A stretch of 64,000 nt of DNA from Prevotella sp. E9-3. Lineage in GTDB: Bacteria; Bacteroidota; Bacteroidia; Bacteroidales; Bacteroidaceae. The notes below the pieces were generated by a model. The model was not told the DNA's origin, ran no database searches, and saw only the letters and a list, made by a program, of their open reading frames with translations. Position 1 is the stretch's first letter. Each line of letters opens with the position of its first letter. Positions 7,813 through 16,689 of the stretch are shown one piece after another. The DNA lies in the NCBI RefSeq assembly GCF_022024015.1, contig NZ_CP091786.1, positions 1,178,001-1,242,000 on the forward strand, in the 5' to 3' direction. Position numbers and translations under genes: made by a program.

Positions 7813-10527
7813 ATGAAACCAACACTTCGTATGACTCTTCTCGCAGTGACCGCCTTTAGTGCGGCCACTGCGTTCTCACAAGACCAGCCACGCTCGTCGT
7901 CCAGTATGAATCTGCCTCTCAACAGCATCTCTGATGTAACCGTGTCCTATGGCATCTCCGCTGAAGGCAAACGCTATTCTCCTACATGGGGCGTGGATTT
8001 GGCATGGATCAATGAGCAGAATATCATGAAGGGCGTAAACCATATGGGCAGTCAGAACGTAGGTATTGGCCGCACATCATTCCGTGTGCTCAATCCGCTA
8101 GTTAATGATGTGTCGCTCACAACCGACCAGATTGAAGGTCTTCGCACCCGTTCAAATCTGTTCAATAAGATTCGCCGAGACCTCCCTCTCATCATGAACT
8201 GCGACAATGGTTATCGTCCAGATGGACATACCGGTCCGAATATCAATGCCTATTATACGACCAATCACAATGCCAATGTTGACCGTTGGGCTGCAATGAT
8301 TGATGCTCATGTGAACTGGATGAAGGCCAATACTCAACATCCCATTGTCGGCGTCTCACCATTCAACGAGCCCGACTATGATGCCGATAAGAATCTGGTG
8401 CAGGGCTATCCTAATGATGAGGCTTCTATCGCACGTAAACTGCGCAAAGATTATGCTTCTGATATGGAAGGAATTGTGATGGCAGGCGGTAATACCCTAA
8501 ACGATGACAAGGCACTGGAATGGTATAATCCAGGCAAAGATGTCTATGATTGGGGAAATACTCACCAGTTGGCCGGTTCTATGGACAACTATATTGCCTT
8601 CTACGACCGTTTGCAGAGTGATGGCAAGGTAGGCTATAACGACGAGATGCACAATGTGGTTGAGGCCATGACTGGTCTTGAACATGGAATGAGCGTGGGC
8701 ATTTGGTGGGGATTTGATAGTCGTGTGCGTGGAGAGTTCTGCGATATCAGCCGTAATGGTGTTCGCCTGGCCTATGGCGAGCATCGCAACAACTGGACTG
8801 CTGCATCTGTCTATCGTCACGATGATGGTCGCGTGAAGGCTTTCATCGGTTCCAGTGAGCGTCAGGCTTATACTACCAACTATCAGTTGGTTTCTACCGA
8901 GCGTGAGGTTTATTACGATGGTCATGGCCCATCCTATGAGTTCTTTATGCAGATTCCTGGTGGAACGGGCTATCAGAAAGGTCAGACCAATGCCGAACGA
9001 GTTATTGACGTCACATGGGGACCTGATGTGGCACCTAGCATCATCAATGGCAAATACAAGATCTACAATGCCATGACGGGAGGTGTTATCACATGTCCAA
9101 GCAATGGAACTGCTATTGCACAGGCTAGGTTTACTGGTGCCAATAATCAGTATTGGAATGTTGCTCCTTGTAAGCCTACCACTGGTGGCGATTATAGTTT
9201 CCTTGATATAGAGTCGGCAAATGCTACTAACGTGCGTATGAACGTGCGTAATTTCTCATTGAGCGGAGGAGCCGAAATCATAGCATGGACACAGTCTGCT
9301 CCTTCAAGCAATGAGCAGTGGTATGCCGAATATGCAGGTAATGGCTATTATTTTCTACGCAATCGTGAGAGTGCTCTTTATCTGACCTCCAATGGTACGG
9401 CTCTTACGGCCAAAGTGGTTCAAGATAAACTCAAGACCGGTAATAGTTTGAAACGTCAGATGTGGCGCTTTGTTCCTGTTGATGTGGAATATGAAACCAC
9501 TGCACCGGCCCAGCCTCAGGGACTCACTGCCAAGGAGAACTCAGCCAGTGTGCTACTGGAGTGGACGCTTGGTGAAGAGGAAGACCTTGATGGCTATATG
9601 ATTCTGCGTGCCGAAAAGGACACCTACGCATGGAATACCATTGCCCGTAAGGTGAAAACTCCATACTATGTAGATAATACATGTCAGCGGGGTAAGACCT
9701 ATTTTTATAGTGTGCGTGCCATCGACCGTGCAGAGAATCTGTCTGTACTCTCCGATTCTGTACTTATTGGCCCGTCAGGTCGTAATGGTCTGGTGGCTCA
9801 GTGGCTCATGAATGGCAATACGAATGATGAGACTGCCAATATGATGGATGCTGTAACTCAGTCAACCAATTTTGTTAGCGGACATACTGAAGGAACTCAA
9901 GCTTTGAGTATTGTTGGCAAGAACAACCAGTATGTGCAGTTGCCTTACGAGGTGGCTAACAGTGAAGAACTGACAATTGCCCTGTGGGTGAACTGGCGTG
10001 GTACAACCAACTGGCAGCGTATCTTCGATTTCGGCTATGATACCAACCACTATATGTTCCTTTCCCCTGGCAATGGTTCAAACAACAAGATGCGTTTCGC
10101 TATTAAGAATGGTGGCGATGAACAGTCAATTGATTGTCCTGCCAGACTCGATGTGTTGAAATGGAAACACGTTGCAGTGGTTATCGGACGTGAGAAAACT
10201 TCTATCTATGTGGATGGTAGTGAGGTGGCCAGCAGCACAGGCATTACTATTCGTCCAAATGAGTTGCATCCGATACTCAACTATTTAGGACGCAGTCAGT
10301 TTGCTTCCGATCCACTCTTTACAGGCTATCTTCAGGATGTTCGTATCTATAGTCATGCGCTAACGGCTGATGAAGTAACAACGGTGATGAATGGTGGTGA
10401 GGTGTCGTCTGTTGATATGCCTGCTGCCGAACCGCAGCCCACGGTGATTCATGGTCTCGATGGAATTCGTCGTTCCTCACTTCGTCCGGGCCTGAACATT
10501 GTCAATGGAAAGAAAGTTCTGAAGTAG
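7813..10527 (+). CDS. Secreted clan GH-A glycoside hydrolase with ricin-type, FN3 and LamG domains
   Basis: A 904-residue exported protein with a signal peptide (about 1-22). The TIM barrel spans about 35-400. VSPFNEPDY carries the likely acid/base Glu186, and a second conserved-looking acid is Glu278 in YNDEMHN, a candidate nucleophile (inference). A ricin-B-like lectin region (about 414-557, with repeats such as NQYWNV and NEQWYA) follows, then a FN3 domain (about 563-655) and a LamG/concanavalin-like domain (about 660-865, with LVAQWLMNGNTNDETA and YLGRSQF). The tail ends RPGLNIVNGKKVLK. The architecture resembles GH30- or GH39-like clan A enzymes, but I cannot place it in a numbered family. 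Three putative carbohydrate-binding modules suggest action on a polymer. It is the second gene of the unit. Confidence 0.7.
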   Translation: MKPTLRMTLLAVTAFSAATAFSQDQPRSSSSMNLPLNSISDVTVSYGISAEGKRYSPTWGVDLAWINEQNIMKGVNHMGSQNVGIGRTSFRVLNPLVNDVSLTTDQIEGLRTRSNLFNKIRRDLPLIMNCDNGYRPDGHTGPNINAYYTTNHNANVDRWAAMIDAHVNWMKANTQHPIVGVSPFNEPDYDADKNLVQGYPNDEASIARKLRKDYASDMEGIVMAGGNTLNDDKALEWYNPGKDVYDWGNTHQLAGSMDNYIAFYDRLQSDGKVGYNDEMHNVVEAMTGLEHGMSVGIWWGFDSRVRGEFCDISRNGVRLAYGEHRNNWTAASVYRHDDGRVKAFIGSSERQAYTTNYQLVSTEREVYYDGHGPSYEFFMQIPGGTGYQKGQTNAERVIDVTWGPDVAPSIINGKYKIYNAMTGGVITCPSNGTAIAQARFTGANNQYWNVAPCKPTTGGDYSFLDIESANATNVRMNVRNFSLSGGAEIIAWTQSAPSSNEQWYAEYAGNGYYFLRNRESALYLTSNGTALTAKVVQDKLKTGNSLKRQMWRFVPVDVEYETTAPAQPQGLTAKENSASVLLEWTLGEEEDLDGYMILRAEKDTYAWNTIARKVKTPYYVDNTCQRGKTYFYSVRAIDRAENLSVLSDSVLIGPSGRNGLVAQWLMNGNTNDETANMMDAVTQSTNFVSGHTEGTQALSIVGKNNQYVQLPYEVANSEELTIALWVNWRGTTNWQRIFDFGYDTNHYMFLSPGNGSNNKMRFAIKNGGDEQSIDCPARLDVLKWKHVAVVIGREKTSIYVDGSEVASSTGITIRPNELHPILNYLGRSQFASDPLFTGYLQDVRIYSHALTADEVTTVMNGGEVSSVDMPAAEPQPTVIHGLDGIRRSSLRPGLNIVNGKKVLK

Positions 10528-10636
10528 TGAGCAACTTGTGTATATACATGCGCTCTTCGGATGCATATTTATACCGTTAAAACGCGTGAGAATCGCACGA
10601 AATTCACCAACTCCTACTTTGGACTTCTATACGCAA

Positions 10637-10677
10637 ATTATGAGCATGTTGTGAATTATTTGCAACATGCTCATAAT
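10637..10677. repeat. Perfect 15-bp inverted repeat (hairpin) after the GH unit
   Basis: The arm attatgagcatgttg (10637-10651) is exactly complementary to 10663-10677, with an 11-nt loop. It lies 110 nt after the GH stop codon. It lacks a T tract on either side, so it is not a classic intrinsic terminator. It may be an RNA 3'-end stabiliser, a protein-binding palindrome or a mobile-element remnant. Confidence 0.7.
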
Positions 10678-10760
10678 GAATACTTTACGATATTGGTCCT
10701 TAAAAAAGAGCCATTTCGTCGATAATACCCCTTTACTTTAGGCTGCAATAGAACGGTAGT

Positions 10761-10878
10761 TATACCTCAACTGAATAAAAACTGTACTGCAGCTGCCATT
10801 CAGTTGTACTGCGATTACCATTCAGTTGAGGTATAAGAGTTAAAGAATTGCGGTATAGGATTCTTTCAGTTGCGGTAT
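10761..10878. repeat. Cluster of ttcagttgMggtata repeats, including a perfect 16-bp inverted pair
   Basis: tatacctcaactgaat (10761-10776) is the exact reverse complement of attcagttgaggtata (10820-10835). Related copies lie at 10798 (attcagttg), about 10846 (attgcggtata) and 10863 (tttcagttgcggtata). The rest of 10528-11012 has no ORF with coding character. No transposase or target-site duplication is seen. Confidence 0.6.
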
Positions 10879-11012
10879 AACGAGCGTTTAAATTACAATT
10901 TAGGCGAATTTTCTTAGCTTCTCCGTTCTAGTTTGCAATTTTTGTTTGTCTTGATTTTCGAAAAAAGAACGGTATGAATATGCAATTTTTCGATGTAATA
11001 AGCGGAAACGTA

Positions 11013-11831
11013 TTAGCGCTCCACCTTAATTCTGAAATCAGAGGGAGAAAAGGAAATTCCTTGGCGGTTGATAAAACTTGATAGGATTCCTTCATTGGCA
11101 AGTTCACGAGGCGAACCCACTTTGAGTGAGCAGTCCTCAGTCATCGAGCCAGTGCTGTTATCTGTTGTTTGCATCAGCCATAGCGTGTCGGCCATTTGTA
11201 GAGCCAGTTCTAAATCGTGGGTTGACATGAAGATTGTTTTCCCCAGCGTAGCAGCCAGTCGGCGCAGTAGTTGCATTACTTCAACTTTTGACGGGAAGTC
11301 TAAAAATGCTGTGGGTTCGTCCAAGAAGATGATATCTGTCTGTTGGGCAAGGGCCTTGGCTATCATTGCCTTTTGCCGTTCACCATCGCTGAGGGTAGAG
11401 ATGGTGCGCGAGCTGAGTGCTTCAATTCCCACCAGATGTATGCTTTCTTCCACAATCGAGTGGTCATCGGCATTCAGAGTACCCCAAAAACCTGTATATG
11501 GCGAACGGCCCAGGCTTACGAGTTCGCGAACGGTCATGTGGCGCGCATCTGGTTTCTCGGTAAGCACTACACCAATAAGCTGACTGAGTTGGCGTGGAGA
11601 ATAATCGTTGATAGACTTTCCAAGTAGTAACACTTCGCCAGAAAGTGCCGGTTGAAAAGCCGAGAGCGTACGCAGCAGGGTTGACTTACCCACGCCATTG
11701 GAACCTAACAGACACGTGAGCTGACCGCTCTGTAAGGTGGCGTTAATACCACTGGCTACCACCTTAGAGCCATGTTTTAGCGGATAACCTATCTGTAGGT
11801 TCCGAAGAATGATTGTTTCGTCTTTCTCCAT
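11013..11831 (-). CDS. ABC transporter ATP-binding protein, FecE/BtuD family
   Basis: ATPase (272 residues) of the type that powers iron-siderophore, heme or cobalamin uptake. Walker A is GSNGVGKST (about 43-51), the signature LSDGERQK (about 149), Walker B DIIFLDEPTAFLDFPSK, and the switch His is in FMSTHDLEL. The FLDEPTAFLD form and the RTLSAFQPALSGEVLLLGKS segment are characteristic of the FecE/FhuC/BtuD group. No membrane permease or binding protein gene adjoins it. Instead it follows the two deoxynucleoside kinase genes by 9 nt, so the transporter partners must be encoded elsewhere, upstream or downstream of this window's unit. The substrate cannot be told from sequence. Confidence 0.85.
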   Translation of the reverse strand: MEKDETIILRNLQIGYPLKHGSKVVASGINATLQSGQLTCLLGSNGVGKSTLLRTLSAFQPALSGEVLLLGKSINDYSPRQLSQLIGVVLTEKPDARHMTVRELVSLGRSPYTGFWGTLNADDHSIVEESIHLVGIEALSSRTISTLSDGERQKAMIAKALAQQTDIIFLDEPTAFLDFPSKVEVMQLLRRLAATLGKTIFMSTHDLELALQMADTLWLMQTTDNSTGSMTEDCSLKVGSPRELANEGILSSFINRQGISFSPSDFRIKVER

Positions 11832-11840
11832 CGTGGTTCT

Positions 11841-12470
11841 TTACTCACCCTCTTCCATCGGGAACAGACCAAACAGTTTGGCGTCAATCATATCGGTAAC
11901 TTGCTTGAAGTCTTCAGGACGATCGCCAAACTTGCAGTGGTCACCATCGATAATAATGAGCTGTCCTTTATAAGAGCCAATCCACTCTTCGTAACGTTGT
12001 TCAAGACCTTTCAGATAGTCGAGTCGCATGGTTTGCTCATACTCACGACCTCGTTTCTGAATCTGGGCTACAAGGGTAGGGATGCTGCTTCGGATATAAA
12101 TCATGAGGTCGGGCAATTTCACAAGCGACATCATCAGGTCGAACAGGTCACAATAGTTCTGGAAATCGCGATCGCTCATCAGTCCCTGACTGTGCAGGTT
12201 GGGCGCAAAGATGCGGGCATCCTCAAAGATGGTTCGGTCCTGAATGATGGTTTCTTTGGAACGCGAAATCTCTACCACCTCCTTGAATCGTTTGTTAAGA
12301 AAATATATCTGTAGGTTGAACGACCATCGTTTCATGTCGGCATAGAAGTCGCTCAAATAGGGATTGTTGTCAACGGGTTCGAAACGTGGCGTCCATTCAT
12401 ATCGATGGGCCAGCATCTTGGTGAGGGTGGTCTTGCCACTTCCAATGTTTCCAGCTACTGCGATGTGCAT
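11841..12470 (-). CDS. Deoxynucleoside kinase (second of a tandem pair)
   Basis: A 209-residue salvage kinase of the dNK/dGK family, phosphorylating deoxynucleosides. The P-loop is GNIGSGKTT (7-15), the catalytic/sugar region is IIQDRTIFEDARIF, and the lid is QKRGREYEQTMRLDYL. The length is typical of bacterial deoxyadenosine/deoxyguanosine kinases. It is clearly paralogous to the next upstream gene, with the same length and aligned motifs, and is separated from it by only 4 nt. Such tandem pairs in lactobacilli encode subunits with different substrates; whether these two form a heterodimer is inference. Confidence 0.9.
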   Translation of the reverse strand: MHIAVAGNIGSGKTTLTKMLAHRYEWTPRFEPVDNNPYLSDFYADMKRWSFNLQIYFLNKRFKEVVEISRSKETIIQDRTIFEDARIFAPNLHSQGLMSDRDFQNYCDLFDLMMSLVKLPDLMIYIRSSIPTLVAQIQKRGREYEQTMRLDYLKGLEQRYEEWIGSYKGQLIIIDGDHCKFGDRPEDFKQVTDMIDAKLFGLFPMEEGE

Positions 12471-12474
12471 ATTA

Positions 12475-13104
12475 TTATGGTTTTAGGGGGCTAAATAATC
12501 CGAAGAGAGTCTGGTCGATACGGTCAATGATCTGGGCGAAATCCTTTGGTTCGTGCTCAAAGTCAAGTTCGTCTTTGTCAATGATCATAACTGGTCCTTT
12601 ATATTTATTGGTAATGAAGTCATCATACCTGCGGTTCAGATTTTCAATGTATTCCAACTGCATTTGCTGTTCATAGTCACGTCCACGCTTCTGGATATTG
12701 CCCACCAAATGGGGTACCGAACAGCGCAGGTAGATCATTAGGTCGGGAAATTTCACTACGTCCATTATCTGTTCGAACAGTTCCATGTAGGTCTCATAGT
12801 CGCGGTCGCTGAGATTGCCCATCGCCTTATTGTTCTCCATAAACACATAAACGCCCTCGTAAATAGAGCGATCCTGGATAATAGTGTTGGAGGATTGCTG
12901 TATTTCGATGACGTCGCGGAAGCGTTCTTTCAAGAAATAAACTTCCATGTTGAACGACCAGCGGTGAATATCTTTATAGTAGTCTTCCAGGTAGGGGTTA
13001 TGTTCTACCGCCTCGAATCGTGGCTCCCATCCGTAATGGCGAGCCAGCATGCGGGTGAGGGTTGACTTTCCACTGCCTATATTACCAGCTATGGCTATAT
13101 GCAT
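12475..13104 (-). CDS. Deoxynucleoside kinase (first of a tandem pair)
   Basis: Also 209 residues, with P-loop GNIGSGKST (7-15), the segment IIQDRSIYEGVYVF and lid QKRGRDYEQQMQLEYI. It differs from its neighbour mainly in the substrate-facing segments (VYVFMENNKAMGN against ARIFAPNLHSQGL), which fits different nucleoside preferences. It is the first gene of a three-gene unit led by the minus-strand promoter at 13134-13141. The ATG at 13102-13104 gives MHIAIAGNIGSGKS, the normal N-terminus for the family, so the start is secure. No signal peptide; cytoplasmic. Confidence 0.9.
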   Translation of the reverse strand: MHIAIAGNIGSGKSTLTRMLARHYGWEPRFEAVEHNPYLEDYYKDIHRWSFNMEVYFLKERFRDVIEIQQSSNTIIQDRSIYEGVYVFMENNKAMGNLSDRDYETYMELFEQIMDVVKFPDLMIYLRCSVPHLVGNIQKRGRDYEQQMQLEYIENLNRRYDDFITNKYKGPVMIIDKDELDFEHEPKDFAQIIDRIDQTLFGLFSPLKP

Positions 13105-13133
13105 CTTGTATGAATTGCGTTTTTTTGTTTTTG

Positions 13134-13141
13134 CAAAAGTA
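13134..13141 (-). promoter_or_regulatory. Promoter -7 box for the deoxynucleoside kinase unit
   Basis: TACTTTTG followed by C on the minus strand, 29 nt before the first kinase start. No convincing -33 element. It is divergent from the coaW promoter. Confidence 0.65.
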
Positions 13142-13231
13142 CAGAATTAAGATGAATTTATGCATAAATTAGTCTGTTTTTTGCATAAATTTGTTCAAAT
13201 TGCATATAAATTGTTCGAAGTATTACTAAGA

Positions 13232-13264
13232 ATTGCCTACTGTCAATATTTTTCTTTATCTTTG
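13232..13264 (+). promoter_or_regulatory. Promoter of the pantothenate kinase-protease-GH146 unit
   Basis: TATCTTTG (13257-13264) with ATTG (13232-13235) 21 nt upstream. The coaW start is 23 nt downstream. Confidence 0.8.
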
Positions 13265-13287
13265 CATGCGCTAAACTGTAAATAGAA

Positions 13288-14118
13288 ATGGGAATGATTA
13301 TTGGAATAGACGTGGGCATCTCGACCACAAAGATTGTCGGACTGCGTGAAGGCAAGCCCACAGCTCCTATACGCATTACTGCTGCCGATCCTATCACTTC
13401 GCTTTATGGAGCCTTCGGAAAGTACTTGCATGATAATAATATAGGACTTGAAGAGGTTGATCATGTGATGCTCACCGGTGTAGGTGCCGGTTATGTGAAG
13501 AGTGATGTATATGGCGTGAAGACCAGCCGTTGTGACGAGTTCATAGCCGATGCCTTGGGTGCTCGCTATGAGTCGAAGCTTGATCATGCCATCGTTGTGT
13601 CTATGGGCACGGGAACTTCATTCGTAATGTGTCGTGGCGAAGAGATGAGTCACATAGGCGGTATTGGTATTGGTGGAGGCACCTTGATGGGACTGTCACG
13701 CATTTGTCTGGGTACCAGCGATATCAAACAGGTTTCGGCTTTGGCCATGCAGGGCACACTCAGAAATGTAAACTTGCTCATAGGCGATATCTCTACCAAT
13801 CCGTTGCCAGGACTTCCTATGGATGCTACGGCCAGTATTTTTGCTAAAGCCAAGAGCGATGCTCCGAAAGAAGATATCGCAGCCGGCATTATCGGAATGG
13901 TGTTGCAGACCATCGGCTCGGCATCGGTACTGGCAGCGCAAGGTACGGGATGCCGTGATATGGTGCTCATAGGCAATCTGACCTTGTTGCCCCAGTGTAA
14001 GGAGATATTCCCCTCACTGGAGAAACTCTACAAGGTACGCTTCCATATTCCAAAATATTCTGAGTTCTGTACGGCTATTGGTGCTGCTTTGGCTTTTGGA
14101 AAGAAAATAGATAAATAA
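13288..14118 (+). CDS. coaW: Type II pantothenate kinase
   Basis: Phosphorylates pantothenate, the first step of coenzyme A synthesis (276 residues). It has the actin/hexokinase-type fold: phosphate loop GIDVGISTTKIVG (5-17), SMGTGTSFV, and the Gly-rich HIGGIGIGGGTLMGLSRI. These match type II (eukaryote/Staphylococcus-like, fumble) kinases rather than the CoaA or CoaX types; type II enzymes are generally not feedback-inhibited by CoA. The ATG at 13288 gives MGMIIGIDVG; a second ATG lies two codons later. It heads an operon with a secreted protease and an arabinofuranosidase, which are functionally unrelated as far as I can see. Confidence 0.9.
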   Translation: MGMIIGIDVGISTTKIVGLREGKPTAPIRITAADPITSLYGAFGKYLHDNNIGLEEVDHVMLTGVGAGYVKSDVYGVKTSRCDEFIADALGARYESKLDHAIVVSMGTGTSFVMCRGEEMSHIGGIGIGGGTLMGLSRICLGTSDIKQVSALAMQGTLRNVNLLIGDISTNPLPGLPMDATASIFAKAKSDAPKEDIAAGIIGMVLQTIGSASVLAAQGTGCRDMVLIGNLTLLPQCKEIFPSLEKLYKVRFHIPKYSEFCTAIGAALAFGKKIDK

Positions 14119-14153
14119 TCAGTAATATCAACCACTAACAAAAATCTTAAACA

Positions 14154-16646
14154 ATGATGAAATCTAAACTGCTTCTTTTGTTGGCCTGCATGACAATGAG
14201 TCTTGGCGTACAGGCCGGGCGTCTGCATCTTGTACTTGCCGCCGATACCTTGAAAACGGATTCTGTGAAAACAGATACTTTGGCTGCCGATACAGTAAAA
14301 ACTGAAAAAGAAAAAAAGAAAAAAGAAGAGTCAGAATACGAGAAACTGCTGAAAAAAGGCGGTTCAACCCGTACGGGCATGTTTACCGTAAGGAAGATTG
14401 AGGGCAAGCACTATTTTGAGGTCCCCGATTCAATGCTGGGGCGCCTGTTCCTCTGCGTCACCCGTTTCAATGCTGTGCCACAAGGTTTCGGACAGTTTGC
14501 CGGTGAAGAAATCAATCATTGCACGGTGTACATGGAGAAACGCGACAGTGCCACCATGCTGATGCGTCAATATGTGCTGAGTTATCTGGCCGACGAGAAA
14601 GATAATATAGCCCGCACACTGGAAAAATCGACGGTTGACCCTATTGTGATGGCCTTTAAGATTATTGGTCAGAACAAGGAAAAGGATGCAAGTCTTGTGG
14701 AAGTCACAAATCTGTTCAAGACCGATAATAACTTGTTCAGCTTCTCATCAAATGCAAAGACAAACCTGAAAGTAGGTGGTTTGCAGGCTGACCGTACTTT
14801 TATTGACACCATGAAGGTGTTCCCGACAAATATAGAAATTCTCTCTACCCGTACCTATGGCAGTCAGCCAGCTGCTTCGGCTGCCTCACATACAGGCAGT
14901 GTGACGATGGGCTTCAACACCTCAATGGTGCTGCTTCCCAAGACACCGATGCGTAAACGTATCTGGGATAGTCGTGTGGGATATTTCGTAAACACTTTCC
15001 GTCAGTTCAGTGACAATCAGACAAAGGCACAGCATGAGGCTTTCATCTCACGCTATCGTCTGGTGCCTAAGAATAAGCAGGCCTATCTGGCCGGAAAACT
15101 CTCTGAACCTGAAAAACAGATTGTTTACTATATTGATCCCGCTACACCAAAGAAGTGGATACCATACCTGATGAAGGGTATCAACGACTGGAACGTGGCT
15201 TTCGAGGCTGCCGGCTTCAAGAATGCAATCGTGGCTAAGGAATGGCCCGAGAATGATTCAACCATGAGTCTTGACGATGCACGTTTCTCGGTGTTGCGCT
15301 ATCTGCCTTCTGAAACTGAGAACGCCTATGGCCCTCGCATCGTTGACCCTCGCTCGGGCGAAATTATCGAAGCCCATATCTGCTGGTTTCATAATGTAAT
15401 GAACCTGCTCACAAAATGGTATATGGTTCAGTGTGGACCGTTGGATAAGCGCGCACAGAAGATGAAGTTTGATGATAAACTGATGGGCGAACTGATTCGT
15501 TTTGTTTCTTCTCATGAAGTGGGCCATACCCTTGGCCTGCGCCATAATATGTGTGCTTCGAATGCTACGCCTGTAGAGCTTTTGCGTGACAAGGCTTGGG
15601 TGGAGAAACATGGTCATACCGCCAGTATTATGGACTATGCCCGCTTTAATTATGTGGCACAGCCAGAGGATGGCATTTCGGAAAAAGGTCTCTTCCCTCG
15701 TGTCAACGACTATGATAAATGGGCCATTAAGTGGGGCTATCAGTGGCGTCCAGAGTTCAAAGATGAGTTCGTTGAAAAAGAGAAGCTGATGAAAGAAACC
15801 AGTAAGGTGCTGAATGGCAACCGCCGACTGTGGTGGTTGGGCGGAGAAGGTGGCGGTGACGATCCGCGCTCACAGACCGAGGACCTTGGCGATAACAGCA
15901 TGAAGGCATCAGAATATGGCATAAAGAACCTGAAGCGTATCATGGAGAATCTGGAGAAGTGGACCCAGCAGGACAATGATCAATATGATGACTTGAGTGA
16001 AATGTGGAATGAAGTGAGAGGGCAGTTCTGGCGCTATACTAACCATGTGTTGCGTAACATCGGCGGCGCCTATCTCAATACTCCTGGTAAAGAACCACGT
16101 TCTTTTGTGCCTAAAGAAATACAGAGGGAGGCTGTTCAATATCTGGGACGTAATATCTTTGATGCACCCGAGTGGTTGGTTTCAAAGAATATCAGCAACA
16201 AGGTAAGATTCAATCCTACCTATGCACAGGATAACATGCAGGAAAGGGTGATTGGTAGAATGCTGGACGGATACACGCTCATTACGCTCAACACCAATGC
16301 TGTTGCTTGTGAAGATGGCTATACAGTGCCGGAGTATCTTGACGACCTGTTCGTTGAAGTATGGAAACCGCTCAACAATAGTAACGAATGGAAAAATGAG
16401 ATGCGTCGAAACTTGGAACGTATATATATCAGCCAGATTAATGCACTCATTAATCCTGACGACAAGGTTAAAAGTTCCTCGCGCATCAGCAACTACGATG
16501 TGACACTTTATGTGATGCAACATTTGGACAAAATAGAGCAGTATCTGAAACAACAGCAGGCCGAAGGCATTAATGCACTGCACTATCAGGACTTGCTGGA
16601 ACGTATTACTCAAATTAGAGAGCGCAGGAATTCACCCCTGCGCTAA
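14154..16646 (+). CDS. Secreted zinc-dependent metalloprotease, DUF5117/DUF4953 family
   Basis: An 830-residue exported protein. After a signal peptide (about 1-23) there is a low-complexity linker rich in D-T-K and E-K (about 30-62), then the DUF5117-type beta domain (FTVRKIEGKHYFEVPDSMLGR). The protease domain has the metzincin zinc motif HEVGHTLGLRH with His454, Glu455, His458 and His464, and a downstream SIMDYARFNYV segment that supplies the Met-turn. The length and order agree with family members in Bacteroidota, whose substrates are mostly unknown. It follows coaW by 35 nt and precedes GH146 by 43 nt. An 8-bp GC-rich hairpin (16621-16644) covers the last codons. The first two codons are both ATG, so the start may be one codon later. 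Confidence 0.9.
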   Translation: MMKSKLLLLLACMTMSLGVQAGRLHLVLAADTLKTDSVKTDTLAADTVKTEKEKKKKEESEYEKLLKKGGSTRTGMFTVRKIEGKHYFEVPDSMLGRLFLCVTRFNAVPQGFGQFAGEEINHCTVYMEKRDSATMLMRQYVLSYLADEKDNIARTLEKSTVDPIVMAFKIIGQNKEKDASLVEVTNLFKTDNNLFSFSSNAKTNLKVGGLQADRTFIDTMKVFPTNIEILSTRTYGSQPAASAASHTGSVTMGFNTSMVLLPKTPMRKRIWDSRVGYFVNTFRQFSDNQTKAQHEAFISRYRLVPKNKQAYLAGKLSEPEKQIVYYIDPATPKKWIPYLMKGINDWNVAFEAAGFKNAIVAKEWPENDSTMSLDDARFSVLRYLPSETENAYGPRIVDPRSGEIIEAHICWFHNVMNLLTKWYMVQCGPLDKRAQKMKFDDKLMGELIRFVSSHEVGHTLGLRHNMCASNATPVELLRDKAWVEKHGHTASIMDYARFNYVAQPEDGISEKGLFPRVNDYDKWAIKWGYQWRPEFKDEFVEKEKLMKETSKVLNGNRRLWWLGGEGGGDDPRSQTEDLGDNSMKASEYGIKNLKRIMENLEKWTQQDNDQYDDLSEMWNEVRGQFWRYTNHVLRNIGGAYLNTPGKEPRSFVPKEIQREAVQYLGRNIFDAPEWLVSKNISNKVRFNPTYAQDNMQERVIGRMLDGYTLITLNTNAVACEDGYTVPEYLDDLFVEVWKPLNNSNEWKNEMRRNLERIYISQINALINPDDKVKSSSRISNYDVTLYVMQHLDKIEQYLKQQQAEGINALHYQDLLERITQIRERRNSPLR

Positions 16647-16689
16647 TTCTCTTTTCCGTTCAACTGAATAAAACTATTACTACTACATT

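Noticed and set aside
10637..10677. Intrinsic terminator of the glycoside hydrolase unit
   Set aside because: The stem is long but no T tract follows on either strand, so it is listed as a repeat only.
16658..16676. caactgaataaaa matching part of the repeat cluster at 10761
   Set aside because: Only 13-14 nt in common in an AT-rich context and no inverted partner; chance is likely.
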